Assembly (NCBI GenBank): GCA_902798585.1
Contig: CADBXF010000020.1
Span: forward strand, 1-32,119
Length of the DNA: 32,119 bases
DNA from: an uncultured Lachnospiraceae bacterium
Lineage (GTDB): Bacteria; Bacillota; Clostridia; Lachnospirales; Lachnospiraceae
Direction: 5' to 3'
Under the pieces are notes generated by a model that was given only the letters and a program-made list of their open reading frames with translations, ran no database searches and had not been told where the DNA came from. Position numbers and translations under genes: made by a program. Shown piece by piece: positions 15,095 to 22,971 of this stretch (position 1 is its first letter; every line of letters starts with the position of its first letter).

Positions 15095-17104
15095 ATGGAC
15101 AGAGATACGATGAAACGAAGACTGTTGATTACCGGTGTTGTATTGATGGCAATCGTGATTGTCGGGCTGATTGTTGCGCTCGTTCGGTCGGAGCGAAAGA
15201 ACCGCGGCGCAGGGGAGTCGACGACTGTCACGGTGACGCAGACGCCGGCAGCGAATCCGAGCGAAAGTCCGGATGTAAATGCATCGCCGACAGGCGGGGT
15301 GAGCCCGGTTGCGACTCCGACGGCAACGCTGACTCCGGGAGCGGGAACCCCCACGGTAACCGTCACGCCGGATGTGACCGGTACTCCCACCGTTACGGCG
15401 ACACCGACGCCGAAGCCGGAGGAGATAGCGGGAATTCTGGTGGAATATGCAACGGGAAATGTGTGGAGTGACGGCGGCGTGACGATGCGCGGCATTGAGT
15501 TCGGAATCCGCAACAACACAAAGACCGCAATCAACGGCTGGAAGCTCGAGCTTACCATCGAGGGGCTCTCACGGGCCGGCGGGTGGAACGGAACCTATAC
15601 ATGCAAGGGCAATGTGCTGACCATCACGGACGCGGGCTACAACGGAAGCATCGCACCCGGAGCAACGGTTTATACGGGATGCAATATGGGAACCACGCAG
15701 GAGAAGCTTGTGATTACCAAGGCAGTTCTCAACGGCGTGGAATGCACGGTGCGAGCGGGAGTCGTCGACCAGAACAGCCAGAACGGGAAAGGCAACGGCA
15801 ACGGTAACGGTAACGGGAATGGCAACGGCAACGGGGAGAAGACCCCGGAGAAGAAGGATATGCTGAAGCGGCCCGACGGTGCAGCACAGGGTGACGACTG
15901 GCTCCACACGGACGGGCGGAGAATTCTCGACAAGGACGGCCGTGAGGTTTGGATTACCGGCGTGAACTGGTTCGGCTACAACACGGGAACCAACACCTTT
16001 GACGGCCTGTGGAACTCGAAGCTGGAGCCGACGGTGAAGGCGATTGCGGACCACGGATTTAACCTGATTCGCGTGCCGATCTCGGCGCAGCTGATTAATC
16101 AGTGGGCTGCCGGGGAGTACCCGGATGCCAATTACAACCGCGCTTACAACCCGGCGCTCACCCAGTTGAACAGTCTGGAGATTTTCGACTATTTTCTGTC
16201 GCTCGCGGAGGCAAACGGCATCAAGGTTATGCCGGACATCCACAGCGCGGAGACCGACGCCGCGGGGCACAACGCCAACCTGTGGTACACCGATAAGGTG
16301 TCGGAGAAAGAGTGGCTTGCGGCGCTTGAGTGGATGGCAAAGCGATACAAGGACAATGACACAATCATAGCGTTCGACCTTAAAAACGAGCCGCACGGAA
16401 AGCCGGGAGAGGGCAATCGCGCGGCCATCTGGAACGACGACATGAACGCTGCCAACAACTGGAAGCGGGCAGCGGAGAAGGCTGCCGCGTGCATTTTGAG
16501 CGTCAATCCGAATGTGCTCATTATGATTGAGGGAACGGAGATTTATCCGAAGGATATCAAGACCAACAGGGATTATCATTCCACCGATGAGAAGCAGTAC
16601 GATTTCAACTGGTGGGGCGGCAATCTGCGGGGCGTGAAGGATTTTCCGATTGACCTCGGCCAATATCAGAACAAGCTTGTGTATTCACCGCATGACTACG
16701 GTCCGACCGTATACCGCCAGCCGTGGTTTGAGGGTGACTATGATTATGACAGTCTGATGAGAGACTGCTGGCGCGACAACTGGTTCTTCATCTACGAGAC
16801 GGGGAAGGCGCCGCTCCTGATCGGCGAGTGGGGAGGCTTCATGCGCGAGCCGAACCTCACCTGGATGACACATCTTCGCAAACTGATTAAGACCTACCGC
16901 CTGAATCATACCTTCTGGTGCCTGAATGCGAATTCGGGCGATACCGGCGGACTGCTGCTCGACGATTTTACGACCTGGGACAACGAAAAATACGAGTTCG
17001 TCAGGGAGGTGCTGTGGCAGGAGAACGGACACTTTGTCGGGCTTGACCACACCATTCCGCTCGGTGCAAACGGCATTCCGCTCACGCAAAGCAAAGGAAA
17101 ATAG
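15095..17104 (+). CDS. Membrane-anchored endoglucanase: CBM2-like module plus GH5 catalytic domain
   Basis: The start is the ATG at 15095, preceded by GGGAGG. Another in-frame ATG at 15050 lies upstream of the -10. The 669-residue protein has an N-terminal membrane anchor (about 10-33), an S/T/P linker, and a carbohydrate-binding module at about 113-222. The module wording (AINGWKLELTI, YNGSIAPGATV) resembles CBM2-type cellulose binding. A Gly-Asn repeat linker follows at about 229-247, then a GH5 domain from about 266 to the end. GH5 catalytic residues are seen as Glu432 in FDLKNEPHG (acid/base) and Glu578 in IGEWGGF (nucleophile). GVNWFGYNTGTN is close to bacterial cellulases of this family. 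It should cut beta-1,4-glucan outside the cell while held at the membrane. The substrate is inferred from the family. Confidence 0.92.
   Translation: MDRDTMKRRLLITGVVLMAIVIVGLIVALVRSERKNRGAGESTTVTVTQTPAANPSESPDVNASPTGGVSPVATPTATLTPGAGTPTVTVTPDVTGTPTVTATPTPKPEEIAGILVEYATGNVWSDGGVTMRGIEFGIRNNTKTAINGWKLELTIEGLSRAGGWNGTYTCKGNVLTITDAGYNGSIAPGATVYTGCNMGTTQEKLVITKAVLNGVECTVRAGVVDQNSQNGKGNGNGNGNGNGNGNGEKTPEKKDMLKRPDGAAQGDDWLHTDGRRILDKDGREVWITGVNWFGYNTGTNTFDGLWNSKLEPTVKAIADHGFNLIRVPISAQLINQWAAGEYPDANYNRAYNPALTQLNSLEIFDYFLSLAEANGIKVMPDIHSAETDAAGHNANLWYTDKVSEKEWLAALEWMAKRYKDNDTIIAFDLKNEPHGKPGEGNRAAIWNDDMNAANNWKRAAEKAAACILSVNPNVLIMIEGTEIYPKDIKTNRDYHSTDEKQYDFNWWGGNLRGVKDFPIDLGQYQNKLVYSPHDYGPTVYRQPWFEGDYDYDSLMRDCWRDNWFFIYETGKAPLLIGEWGGFMREPNLTWMTHLRKLIKTYRLNHTFWCLNANSGDTGGLLLDDFTTWDNEKYEFVREVLWQENGHFVGLDHTIPLGANGIPLTQSKGK
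15785..15837 (+). repeat. Gly-Asn linker-coding tandem repeat
   Basis: Near-perfect GGCAAC/GGTAAC hexamers encode an alternating Gly-Asn linker between the CBM-like module and GH5 domain. Slippage here would lengthen or shorten the hinge without changing frame. Confidence 0.85.
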
Positions 17105-17106
17105 CC

Positions 17107-17126
17107 GAAAATAAAAGAAAATAAAA
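17107..17126 (+). repeat. AT-rich 10-bp tandem repeat upstream of the HtrA gene
   Basis: GAAAATAAAA occurs twice head to tail just after the GH5 stop, followed by a partial third copy. It is A-tract DNA and could act as an upstream element. No clear -35/-10 pair is visible for the HtrA gene, although TATTCT lies at 17179. Confidence 0.5.
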
Positions 17127-17239
17127 GAAATTAACGGTTTTCTCGATTTGTCTACACAAAATGTACATACTTGCGCTCTATTCTATATATGTCGGATGGG
17201 AGGAATCATCCGGTGTGGAAGAAGAGAGGCGAAGACAGT

Positions 17240-18700
17240 ATGGACGAAAATGAGCAGAGAGTCGGGGAGACCGTTATTTTTCAACCGGAGACTGACGCTG
17301 CGCCGTTAGAAGCCGTGCAGACGGAAACAGAGCAGGCTGAGGCTGCGCTGACGGAGCCTGCGGCTGGCGCCGCGCAGATTGAGACGGTTGCTCCTGCCCC
17401 GCAGGACGAGTACATCAGCCGGCTGGAGATGATGGCTAAAGCCCGCGAGGAAGAGCGCAAACCGAAGAAGAAGCCGCTTTTGCTTCGATTGTTCGGATAT
17501 TTGATGCTGGCGATTCTCATGGGAGCAATCGGCGGCGGGACATATTTTGCGCTGGATCGCTATCTGGTGCCCGAAACACCGGAGCAGCGGCCGGTATCGA
17601 AGACCGATATTCCGGATCCCGATGAGGAGAAAGGACCGGTCAATCTCGGGAAGACTGAGAATCTCGGTGAAATCGCCGCCAAGACGGTGTCGGCGGTGGA
17701 TGTTTCCGCAGTGGCGGAGAGCGTGATGCCTGCGGTAGTTGCCATCAACAACTACGCGACCCAGACAGACTACGATTTCTGGTCCGGAAAGAGTGTGACT
17801 TCGGAGCAGCTCAAGGGCAGCGGTTCCGGCATCATCATCGGTCAGAATGAAAATGAAGTATTGATTGTCACCAACAACCATGTGATTTCGGGGGCCACGC
17901 GTCTGGAGATTCAGTTCTGCGACGGAACCACCTCGGAGGGCAGAGTCAAGGGAAGAGCCTCGTCGTCCGATCTCGCCGTGGTAGCGGTTTCCTTCACAAA
18001 TCTTTCCCGGGCGACGGCTGAGACAATCCGCGTTGCCCGCATCGGCAATTCGGATGATGTGAAGGTCGGTCAGATGGCAATTGCCATCGGCAACGCGCTC
18101 GGCTACGGACAGTCGGTGACCGTCGGCTATATCAGCGCATTGAACCGTACGGTTACAATCGACGGACAGTCGTTCCGGCTGATTCAGACCGATGCGGCAA
18201 TCAATCCCGGAAACAGCGGCGGCGCGCTCCTCAACCAGAAGGGCGAAGTGATTGCCATTAACTCCGCAAAATATTCGGACTATGCCGTGGAGGGCATGGG
18301 ATTTGCCATTCCGATCAGCAATGTCCGTGAGATTATCGATGAGCTGAGCTCCCGCGAGATTCTTTCCGATGAGGACAGAGGATATCTCGGCCTTCTCGCC
18401 ACGCAGGATGTAACTGCATCGATTTCTGCGTCCTACGGTATTCCGCAGGGTGTTTATGTACAGGAGATTGAGAAGGATTCCGCGGTGGACAAGGGCGGAA
18501 TGCTGGTCGGCGATATCATCGTAAGAATCGGTAAGGACGCAGTGACATGCATCCAGGATATCCGGGATGTCATGAGCTATTCCAAGGCGGGTGAGAAGAT
18601 TACCGTTACCGTTTCAAGGCGTGTCCGCAACGGAGAGTTTGAGGAAGTCGAGCTTTCGATTACACTCGGACATTACCCGGTGCAGCAGACGCAGTCCTGA
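17240..18700 (+). CDS. htrA: HtrA/DegP-type membrane-anchored serine protease with PDZ domain
   Basis: The 486-residue product starts at the ATG at 17240 with AGAGG 10 bases upstream. An in-frame GTG at 17213 with a GGGAGG site is a possible alternative start. Domains are an acidic Ala/Glu-rich cytoplasmic tail (1-75), one TM segment (about 79-105), and a trypsin-like domain with His214 in VTNNHVISG, Asp244 in SSDLAVV and Ser326 in NPGNSGGAL. A single PDZ domain lies at about 386-480. This is the complete HtrA catalytic triad and the usual Firmicutes layout. It degrades or refolds damaged envelope proteins outside the membrane. Lying next to secreted wall and polysaccharide enzymes, it may help keep them in quality. 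The gene ends at a bidirectional terminator. Confidence 0.95.
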   Translation: MDENEQRVGETVIFQPETDAAPLEAVQTETEQAEAALTEPAAGAAQIETVAPAPQDEYISRLEMMAKAREEERKPKKKPLLLRLFGYLMLAILMGAIGGGTYFALDRYLVPETPEQRPVSKTDIPDPDEEKGPVNLGKTENLGEIAAKTVSAVDVSAVAESVMPAVVAINNYATQTDYDFWSGKSVTSEQLKGSGSGIIIGQNENEVLIVTNNHVISGATRLEIQFCDGTTSEGRVKGRASSSDLAVVAVSFTNLSRATAETIRVARIGNSDDVKVGQMAIAIGNALGYGQSVTVGYISALNRTVTIDGQSFRLIQTDAAINPGNSGGALLNQKGEVIAINSAKYSDYAVEGMGFAIPISNVREIIDELSSREILSDEDRGYLGLLATQDVTASISASYGIPQGVYVQEIEKDSAVDKGGMLVGDIIVRIGKDAVTCIQDIRDVMSYSKAGEKITVTVSRRVRNGEFEEVELSITLGHYPVQQTQS

Positions 18701-18744
18701 TTTGACAGAGCTTATAACCACAGCAGTGCAAGAAAATAACAAAA

Positions 18745-18780
18745 AGAGCGGGGTGTTCTTAACGGAACACCCCGCTTCTT
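18745..18780. terminator. Bidirectional terminator between htrA and the small membrane protein gene
   Basis: A perfect 12-bp stem (AGCGGGGTGTTC / GAACACCCCGCT) with loop TTAACG is flanked by AAAAAG on the left and TTCTT on the right. It serves the two converging genes. Confidence 0.9.
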
Positions 18781-18792
18781 CGTGCAGTCATA

Positions 18793-19011
18793 TTATTTCT
18801 CTTCGAAGATATCCTCTTCGTCATCTTTCTCCTCGTTTTTGGCCTCTTCCTCAGGGTCCAAATCGATGTCGTCGAATTCTTCCATGTATTCCGGCGTGCA
18901 GAAGCGATATACCGCATACGCAATTCCGGCGATTACTGCGATGATTCCGATAATACCGAGAATAATACCGATAACGCTGCAGCTCTTGCATTCTTTACAA
19001 TTGCATTCCAT
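18793..19011 (-). CDS. Small membrane protein with N-terminal Cys cluster and acidic tail, unknown function
   Basis: I do not recognise this 72-residue protein. The start is the ATG at 19011 with GGGAGG upstream on the - strand; the in-frame TTG at 19026 is inside that ribosome site's surroundings. It has four Cys in the first 11 residues (C3, C5, C8, C11 in ECNCKECKSC) and one Ile/Ala/Gly-rich membrane helix (about 12-36). The tail is very acidic (EEFDDIDLDPEEEAK, DDEEDIF). The Cys pattern could bind a metal or be modified, and the tail could be cytoplasmic. It has its own promoter and lies between htrA and pcrA with no visible link to either. The gene is real by ribosome site, promoter and terminator rather than by homology. 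Confidence 0.8.
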   Translation of the reverse strand: MECNCKECKSCSVIGIILGIIGIIAVIAGIAYAVYRFCTPEYMEEFDDIDLDPEEEAKNEEKDDEEDIFEEK

Positions 19012-19067
19012 AGTCGTACCTCCCAATCATCAACTGTCCGTATGCGCCGCAATTCGGCGACAAAGTG

Positions 19068-19096
19068 ATTATATCATGAAACTGCGGATTTGAAAA
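19068..19096 (-). promoter_or_regulatory. Promoter for the small membrane protein gene
   Basis: On the - strand TTTTCA, 17 bases, then TATAAT (19068-19073), with TGA before the -10 (extended -10). The start codon is 56 bases downstream. Confidence 0.75.
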
Positions 19097-19102
19097 GGGC
19101 TT

Positions 19103-19134
19103 TTACAAAAGTGTCGCGGAAGCCGCCCTTCCGC
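19103..19134 (-). terminator. Terminator-like hairpin after pcrA
   Basis: On the - strand, 13 bases after the pcrA stop, GCGGAAG and CTTCCGC form a 7-bp stem with a GGCGG loop. A short T-rich run (ACTTTTG) follows five bases later. Confidence 0.5.
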
Positions 19135-19147
19135 CGGGAAAGTCGTC

Positions 19148-21676
19148 TCAGGATTCGACTTTTACGAGCTTGGCGAACGAGGCGAGCATCTGTTTGACGC
19201 CCGAAGGGAAATCCACCGTGACATGGTAATCGGTGGAACCGCGGACAATCTCCTTCACCGTGCCGACGCCGAATTTTACATGGCGCACGCGGTCTCCGAC
19301 GGCGTAATCCGGGGCGCTGGCTGACGCGCCCGAGGCGGAAGAGGATGCCGCGGGTTTGGACGCATACGGGTTTTTGTAAGGCGCGGAGGGCTTTGACGAC
19401 TTGCCTGTTGAGGCGCCGAGAATATCGAAAATGTCGTCGGAAAATCTGTCATCCCCTGAATTGCCGCCGTACGACGATCTGCCGGTATCGTAAGGATTTC
19501 CGTAATCATACCCGGAGCGTTTGGTCGAATAAGAGGCTCCGGCGGAACCGCTGCGGGCATCGGAATATCCGCGGGTTCTGCGGTAACTGTCGGATCCGGT
19601 TCTGCCGGACGAATAGTCCCCGAGAGAACCGCGGCGGACAGGGCTTTCGCCGTACCGTCCCGAGCTTTGCAGGGAGTTGCGGGAACCGAATGTCGTATGT
19701 TCAAACGACGAGGCCATACGCTTTTTAACGAGCTCACGCGGAAGCTCCGAGAGGAAGCGCGAGGGCTGGTTGAATTGCATTTCGCCGTGCTGCATACGCT
19801 GGTCGGCGTAGCTTAGGGAAATCTTCTTCCGTGCTCGGGTGATGCCGACATAACACAGGCGACGCTCCTCCTCGAGGTTTTCGCGATTGCGCTCCTCACT
19901 GTCGGCCTCGAGCGCCATATGGCTCGGGAAGAGACCCTCCTCCATGCCGCCGATATAAACATAATCGAATTCCAGACCCTTGGCGCTGTGAAGCGTCATC
20001 AAAACAACATAATCATCGCCGGAATCAACGGCATCGATATCGGCAACCAGAGCAACCTCCGCGAGAAAGCCCGCGAGATCGCCGTCGGGAGAGTTTTGCT
20101 CATACTGCGCCATTTTGCTCTTGAGCTCGCGAATGTTGTCCATACGCTCGTCCGCCTTCTCGGGATCCTGCTCGCGCAAATCCTCCTCATAGTTCGTCGC
20201 CTCGAGAATGTCGTCCACAAGCTGCGGAAGGCGGTAGCCCGGCGCGGCCATACCGGCGCGAAGCTCCTCGATAATTTCCGTAAAGCGGCGAACCAGCCCG
20301 GCTGCACGCGAATTGATTGTGGAAATTTCGTCGACATTCAGGAGCGCTCGGTACAGCGGGATATCTTTGATATACGCAAAATCATCCAGCCGTTCGACCG
20401 TCGTGTCGCCGATTCCCCGGCGCGGCACATTGATGACACGCTTGACGGACATCGCGTCGCCGTTGTCGACAATGCGGAGATAAGCTAAAATGTCGCGGAC
20501 TTCCATGCGTTCGTAGAAGTTGGTTCCGCCGACCAGCTTGTAGGGAATGCCGCGCAGTACCATCTGCTCCTCGAACGCGCGGGATTGTGCGTTCGTGCGG
20601 TACAGAATCGCGTAATCGCGGTATGCGGCGCTTCCTCCTTCCGTCTCACGGGCAATCTCGGAGACGACATCCCTGGCTTCGTCGATGTCGCTCGGATATT
20701 CGGTGACGCGAATCAGTTCGCCGCCCTCATTGTCCGACCAGAGAGCTTTGGCCTTGCGCCCGAAATTGCGCGCGATGACGCTGTTGGCGCCCTCGAGGAT
20801 ACGCTTTGTGGAACGGTAGTTTTGCTCGAGCTTGATAACCTTCGCGTTCGGATAGGACTGCTCGAAATCGAGAATGTTGCGAATATTGGCGCCGCGAAAC
20901 CGGTAGATGGACTGGTCGTCGTCACCGACGACACAGAGATTGTGCTCCGGCTCGCCCTCATCGTTGATATGTGTGGCAAGAAGGCGAATAAACGCGAACT
21001 GCGCGGTGTTCGTGTCCTGGTACTCGTCCACGAGAATATGCTCAAACCGGTTCTGGTAGTAGGCGAGCGCCTCGTGGTCGGTCTTTAACATCTCCACGGT
21101 GTTCATCAGCAGATCGTCAAAGTCCATCGCGTTATTTTTCTTAAGCTCCGCCTGATAAGCCTCGTAGGCACGCGCAATATCGCGGTCGGCGCGGGCGCAG
21201 GAATCACGGAATTCGTTCGGTCCGATCAGCTCGTTCTTCGCGGAGGAAATCGCGGCGAGAACCTGCTTCGGCGGGAGCTTCTTCGGGTCGATGTTCAGGT
21301 GCTTTAAGACATCGCGCATCGCGCGCTTCTGGTCGTCGGTGTCGTAGATGACGAAGTTCTGACCGAAACCGAGGGAAGCGCCGAAACGGCGCAGCATGCG
21401 GACGCAGGCGCTGTGGAAAGTGCTGATCCACACATCCGCAGCTTCCGCTTCGAGGAGGGTAGCGACGCGCTCCTGCATCTCCTTGGCCGCTTTGTTGGTA
21501 AATGTAATCGCCAGAATCCGATAAGGGCTGACACCGCATTCCCGGATGAGATAAGCAATCCGGTGCGTAATCACGCGGGTCTTGCCGGAGCCGGCGCCGG
21601 CGAGTATGAGAAGCGGTCCGGTCGTGTGTAAAACCGCCGCTTTTTGTTGTTCGTTAAGTTTGTCGAGCAGATCCAT
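19148..21676 (-). CDS. pcrA: ATP-dependent DNA helicase PcrA (UvrD family)
   Basis: The product is 842 residues from the ATG at 21676, chosen because AAAGGA lies 8 bases upstream; in-frame ATGs at 21694 and 21685 lack a proper site. It has the SF1A motifs: LNEQQKAAV Q-motif, Walker A GAGSGKTR near residue 27, DEYQDT, the GDDDQSIYRFRGA segment, QNYRST and late VGITRARK. PcrA unwinds DNA 3'-5' in repair and rolling-circle replication and removes stalled RNA polymerase. The helicase core ends near residue 654. A 135-residue low-complexity linker rich in Ser, Gly, Tyr and Arg follows, with a DRFSDDIFDILG segment inside. The C-terminal 53 residues (YAVGDRVRHVKFGVGTV) are the Tudor-like domain that binds RNA polymerase in PcrA. 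Confidence 0.96.
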   Translation of the reverse strand: MDLLDKLNEQQKAAVLHTTGPLLILAGAGSGKTRVITHRIAYLIRECGVSPYRILAITFTNKAAKEMQERVATLLEAEAADVWISTFHSACVRMLRRFGASLGFGQNFVIYDTDDQKRAMRDVLKHLNIDPKKLPPKQVLAAISSAKNELIGPNEFRDSCARADRDIARAYEAYQAELKKNNAMDFDDLLMNTVEMLKTDHEALAYYQNRFEHILVDEYQDTNTAQFAFIRLLATHINDEGEPEHNLCVVGDDDQSIYRFRGANIRNILDFEQSYPNAKVIKLEQNYRSTKRILEGANSVIARNFGRKAKALWSDNEGGELIRVTEYPSDIDEARDVVSEIARETEGGSAAYRDYAILYRTNAQSRAFEEQMVLRGIPYKLVGGTNFYERMEVRDILAYLRIVDNGDAMSVKRVINVPRRGIGDTTVERLDDFAYIKDIPLYRALLNVDEISTINSRAAGLVRRFTEIIEELRAGMAAPGYRLPQLVDDILEATNYEEDLREQDPEKADERMDNIRELKSKMAQYEQNSPDGDLAGFLAEVALVADIDAVDSGDDYVVLMTLHSAKGLEFDYVYIGGMEEGLFPSHMALEADSEERNRENLEEERRLCYVGITRARKKISLSYADQRMQHGEMQFNQPSRFLSELPRELVKKRMASSFEHTTFGSRNSLQSSGRYGESPVRRGSLGDYSSGRTGSDSYRRTRGYSDARSGSAGASYSTKRSGYDYGNPYDTGRSSYGGNSGDDRFSDDIFDILGASTGKSSKPSAPYKNPYASKPAASSSASGASASAPDYAVGDRVRHVKFGVGTVKEIVRGSTDYHVTVDFPSGVKQMLASFAKLVKVES

Positions 21677-21724
21677 TCCGTCCATCCTTTGCATTCAGCG
21701 GCGTACAGCCGCAAATTCTTAAAA

Positions 21725-21753
21725 AGTATATCATACCGACGAAGGTAAAACAA
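21725..21753 (-). promoter_or_regulatory. Promoter for pcrA
   Basis: On the - strand TTGTTT (21748-21753), 17 bases, TATACT (21725-21730), with TGA before the -10. It faces away from the promoter of the DUF1836 gene. A small GCGGC/GCCGC hairpin lies in the leader. Confidence 0.7.
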
Positions 21754-21784
21754 CGGATTTTCCGCGAAAAATGAACGGTTTTGC

Positions 21785-21813
21785 TTGCCAAGAGAATGCG
21801 GATTGTTTATAAT
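21785..21813 (+). promoter_or_regulatory. Promoter for the DUF1836 gene
   Basis: TTGCCA (21785-21790), 17 bases, TATAAT (21808-21813). A start codon follows 48 bases later behind an AAGGA ribosome site. Confidence 0.8.
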
Positions 21814-21861
21814 TATTTTTATAATTCGGCTGTAGGAAAGCCACGAAAGAAGGATCGCCAT

Positions 21862-22518
21862 ATGGAACGGGAATGGAGAAAATATCTCAGAGAGTTGCTG
21901 GACAGTGTGCAGAACCCGGATTACATCCGTCCGCAGGACATTCCGAATATTGATCTTTATATGGACCAGGTGACGACCTTCATGGATGAGCACCTGGAGA
22001 CCACGAAGCGGTTCGAGGATGATAAGCTGCTGACGAAGACCATGATCAACAACTATACCAAGAACAATCTGCTTCCGAATCCGAACAAGAAAAAATACAG
22101 CAGAGAACACATGTATTTGCTGGTGTTCATTTACTACCTGAAGAATTTCTTAAGCATCAGCGATGTAAAGCGTATTGTCGAGCCGATGCAGCAGTTGTTC
22201 TACGGAAGTGATTCCGATATCACGCTCGGGGAGATATATCATCGGATTGTGGAGACGGAGAAGGATGTCGCGCAGGATCTCGGCAAGGATGTCATGAACA
22301 AATTCCTTGTGTCGCGCGGGGCATTCGATGATGTGAAGGATCCGGATGAGAGGGAGTTCCTCAACATATTCAGTTTCATCGCCATGTTGAGTTTCGATGT
22401 TTATCTTAAGAAAGCCATGATTGAGAAGATTATCGACGAGCTTCTTGTGCCTGCGCAGGAGGAGCGGAAGACATCGAAGAAGGAGACTCCCAAAAAGAGC
22501 AAGGAGCCAAACGAGTAA
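21862..22518 (+). CDS. DUF1836 domain-containing protein
   Basis: The 218-residue protein starts at the ATG at 21862, behind AAGGA; a longer in-frame reading from 21781 overlaps the promoter and can be dropped. The segment LLTKTMINNYTKNNLLPNPNKKKYSREHMYLLVFIYYLKNFLS, around residues 53-97, is the DUF1836 pattern. It resembles a MerR-like helix-turn-helix with its second helix reading the DNA, so a regulator role is plausible but not shown. The C-terminus is a Lys/Glu-rich tail (SKKETPKKSKEPNE). It is divergent from pcrA and converges on the yerC-like gene, with a shared terminator between. Confidence 0.85.
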   Translation: MEREWRKYLRELLDSVQNPDYIRPQDIPNIDLYMDQVTTFMDEHLETTKRFEDDKLLTKTMINNYTKNNLLPNPNKKKYSREHMYLLVFIYYLKNFLSISDVKRIVEPMQQLFYGSDSDITLGEIYHRIVETEKDVAQDLGKDVMNKFLVSRGAFDDVKDPDEREFLNIFSFIAMLSFDVYLKKAMIEKIIDELLVPAQEERKTSKKETPKKSKEPNE

Positions 22519-22521
22519 AAG

Positions 22522-22550
22522 AAAAGGGACATCCGATTGATGTCCCTTTT
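22522..22550. terminator. Bidirectional terminator between DUF1836 and YerC-like genes
   Basis: A perfect 12-bp stem (AAAAGGGACATC / GATGTCCCTTTT) with a 5-base loop carries A-rich and T-rich ends. It serves both converging genes. Confidence 0.9.
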
Positions 22551-22556
22551 GCAAAA

Positions 22557-22856
22557 TCAGGATTCGTTTTTTTGAGCGAGCCGCTTCAAAACCAGAGCGT
22601 AGCCGTCGTTGCCGTAGGTGAGCGAACGGTTGACACGGCTGATAGTCGCGGTGGAAGCGCCGGTTTTTTCGGCGATGTCAAGATAAGTCTTTTTTTGCGT
22701 GAGCATACATGCAACTTCAAAGCGCTGCGAGATTGCAACGAGCTCCTGAATCGTGCAGACATCCTCGAAAAATGCGTAACACTCGTCGACGCTCTGCAGT
22801 GTAAGAATGGCGTCGAAGAGACGATTTACGGCGGGGGTGTGAATATCTTTGCCCAT
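22557..22856 (-). CDS. YerC/YecD family TrpR-like regulator
   Basis: The 99-residue protein matches the YerC/YecD family, TrpR-superfamily proteins found in Firmicutes. Helices early in the chain carry LFDAILTLQSVDECYAFFEDVC, then TIQELVAISQRFEVACML and the helix-turn-helix with TYLDIAEKTGASTATISRVNRSL. TrpR itself represses tryptophan genes, but the ligand and targets of this family are not known to me. A strong AAGGAGG ribosome site precedes the ATG. It is divergent from rlmD, and the intergenic region holds an AAAGT tandem repeat that overlaps its own -35 box, suggesting possible autoregulation. Confidence 0.93.
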   Translation of the reverse strand: MGKDIHTPAVNRLFDAILTLQSVDECYAFFEDVCTIQELVAISQRFEVACMLTQKKTYLDIAEKTGASTATISRVNRSLTYGNDGYALVLKRLAQKNES

Positions 22857-22888
22857 GAGTTACCTCCTTAAGCCTACGCTTATGTTTG

Positions 22889-22917
22889 TATTTTAGCACT
22901 GTAGCAAAGTAAAGTAA
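22889..22917 (-). promoter_or_regulatory. Promoter for the YerC-like gene
   Basis: On the - strand TTTACT, 17 bases, TAAAAT, with TGC before the -10. The -35 hexamer lies in the AAAGT tandem repeat. Confidence 0.55.
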
Positions 22918-22923
22918 AGTAAA
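22906..22923. repeat. AAAGT tandem repeat in the yerC/rlmD divergent region
   Basis: Three full 5-bp AAAGT units plus AAA lie between the divergent starts. The unit is half a helical turn, so the units alternate faces of the DNA. Confidence 0.8.
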
Positions 22924-22927
22924 TTTT

Positions 22928-22953
22928 TCGCGCTTCACAGAGGTAAAGCGCGA
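22928..22953 (+). other. Stem-loop in the rlmD leader
   Basis: TCGCGCTT and AAGCGCGA form a perfect 8-bp stem with a 10-base loop, 18 bases before the rlmD start. No T-run follows on the + strand, so it is unlikely to be a terminator for rlmD. Confidence 0.5.
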
Positions 22954-22971
22954 CAGACAGGAGACCACGGA

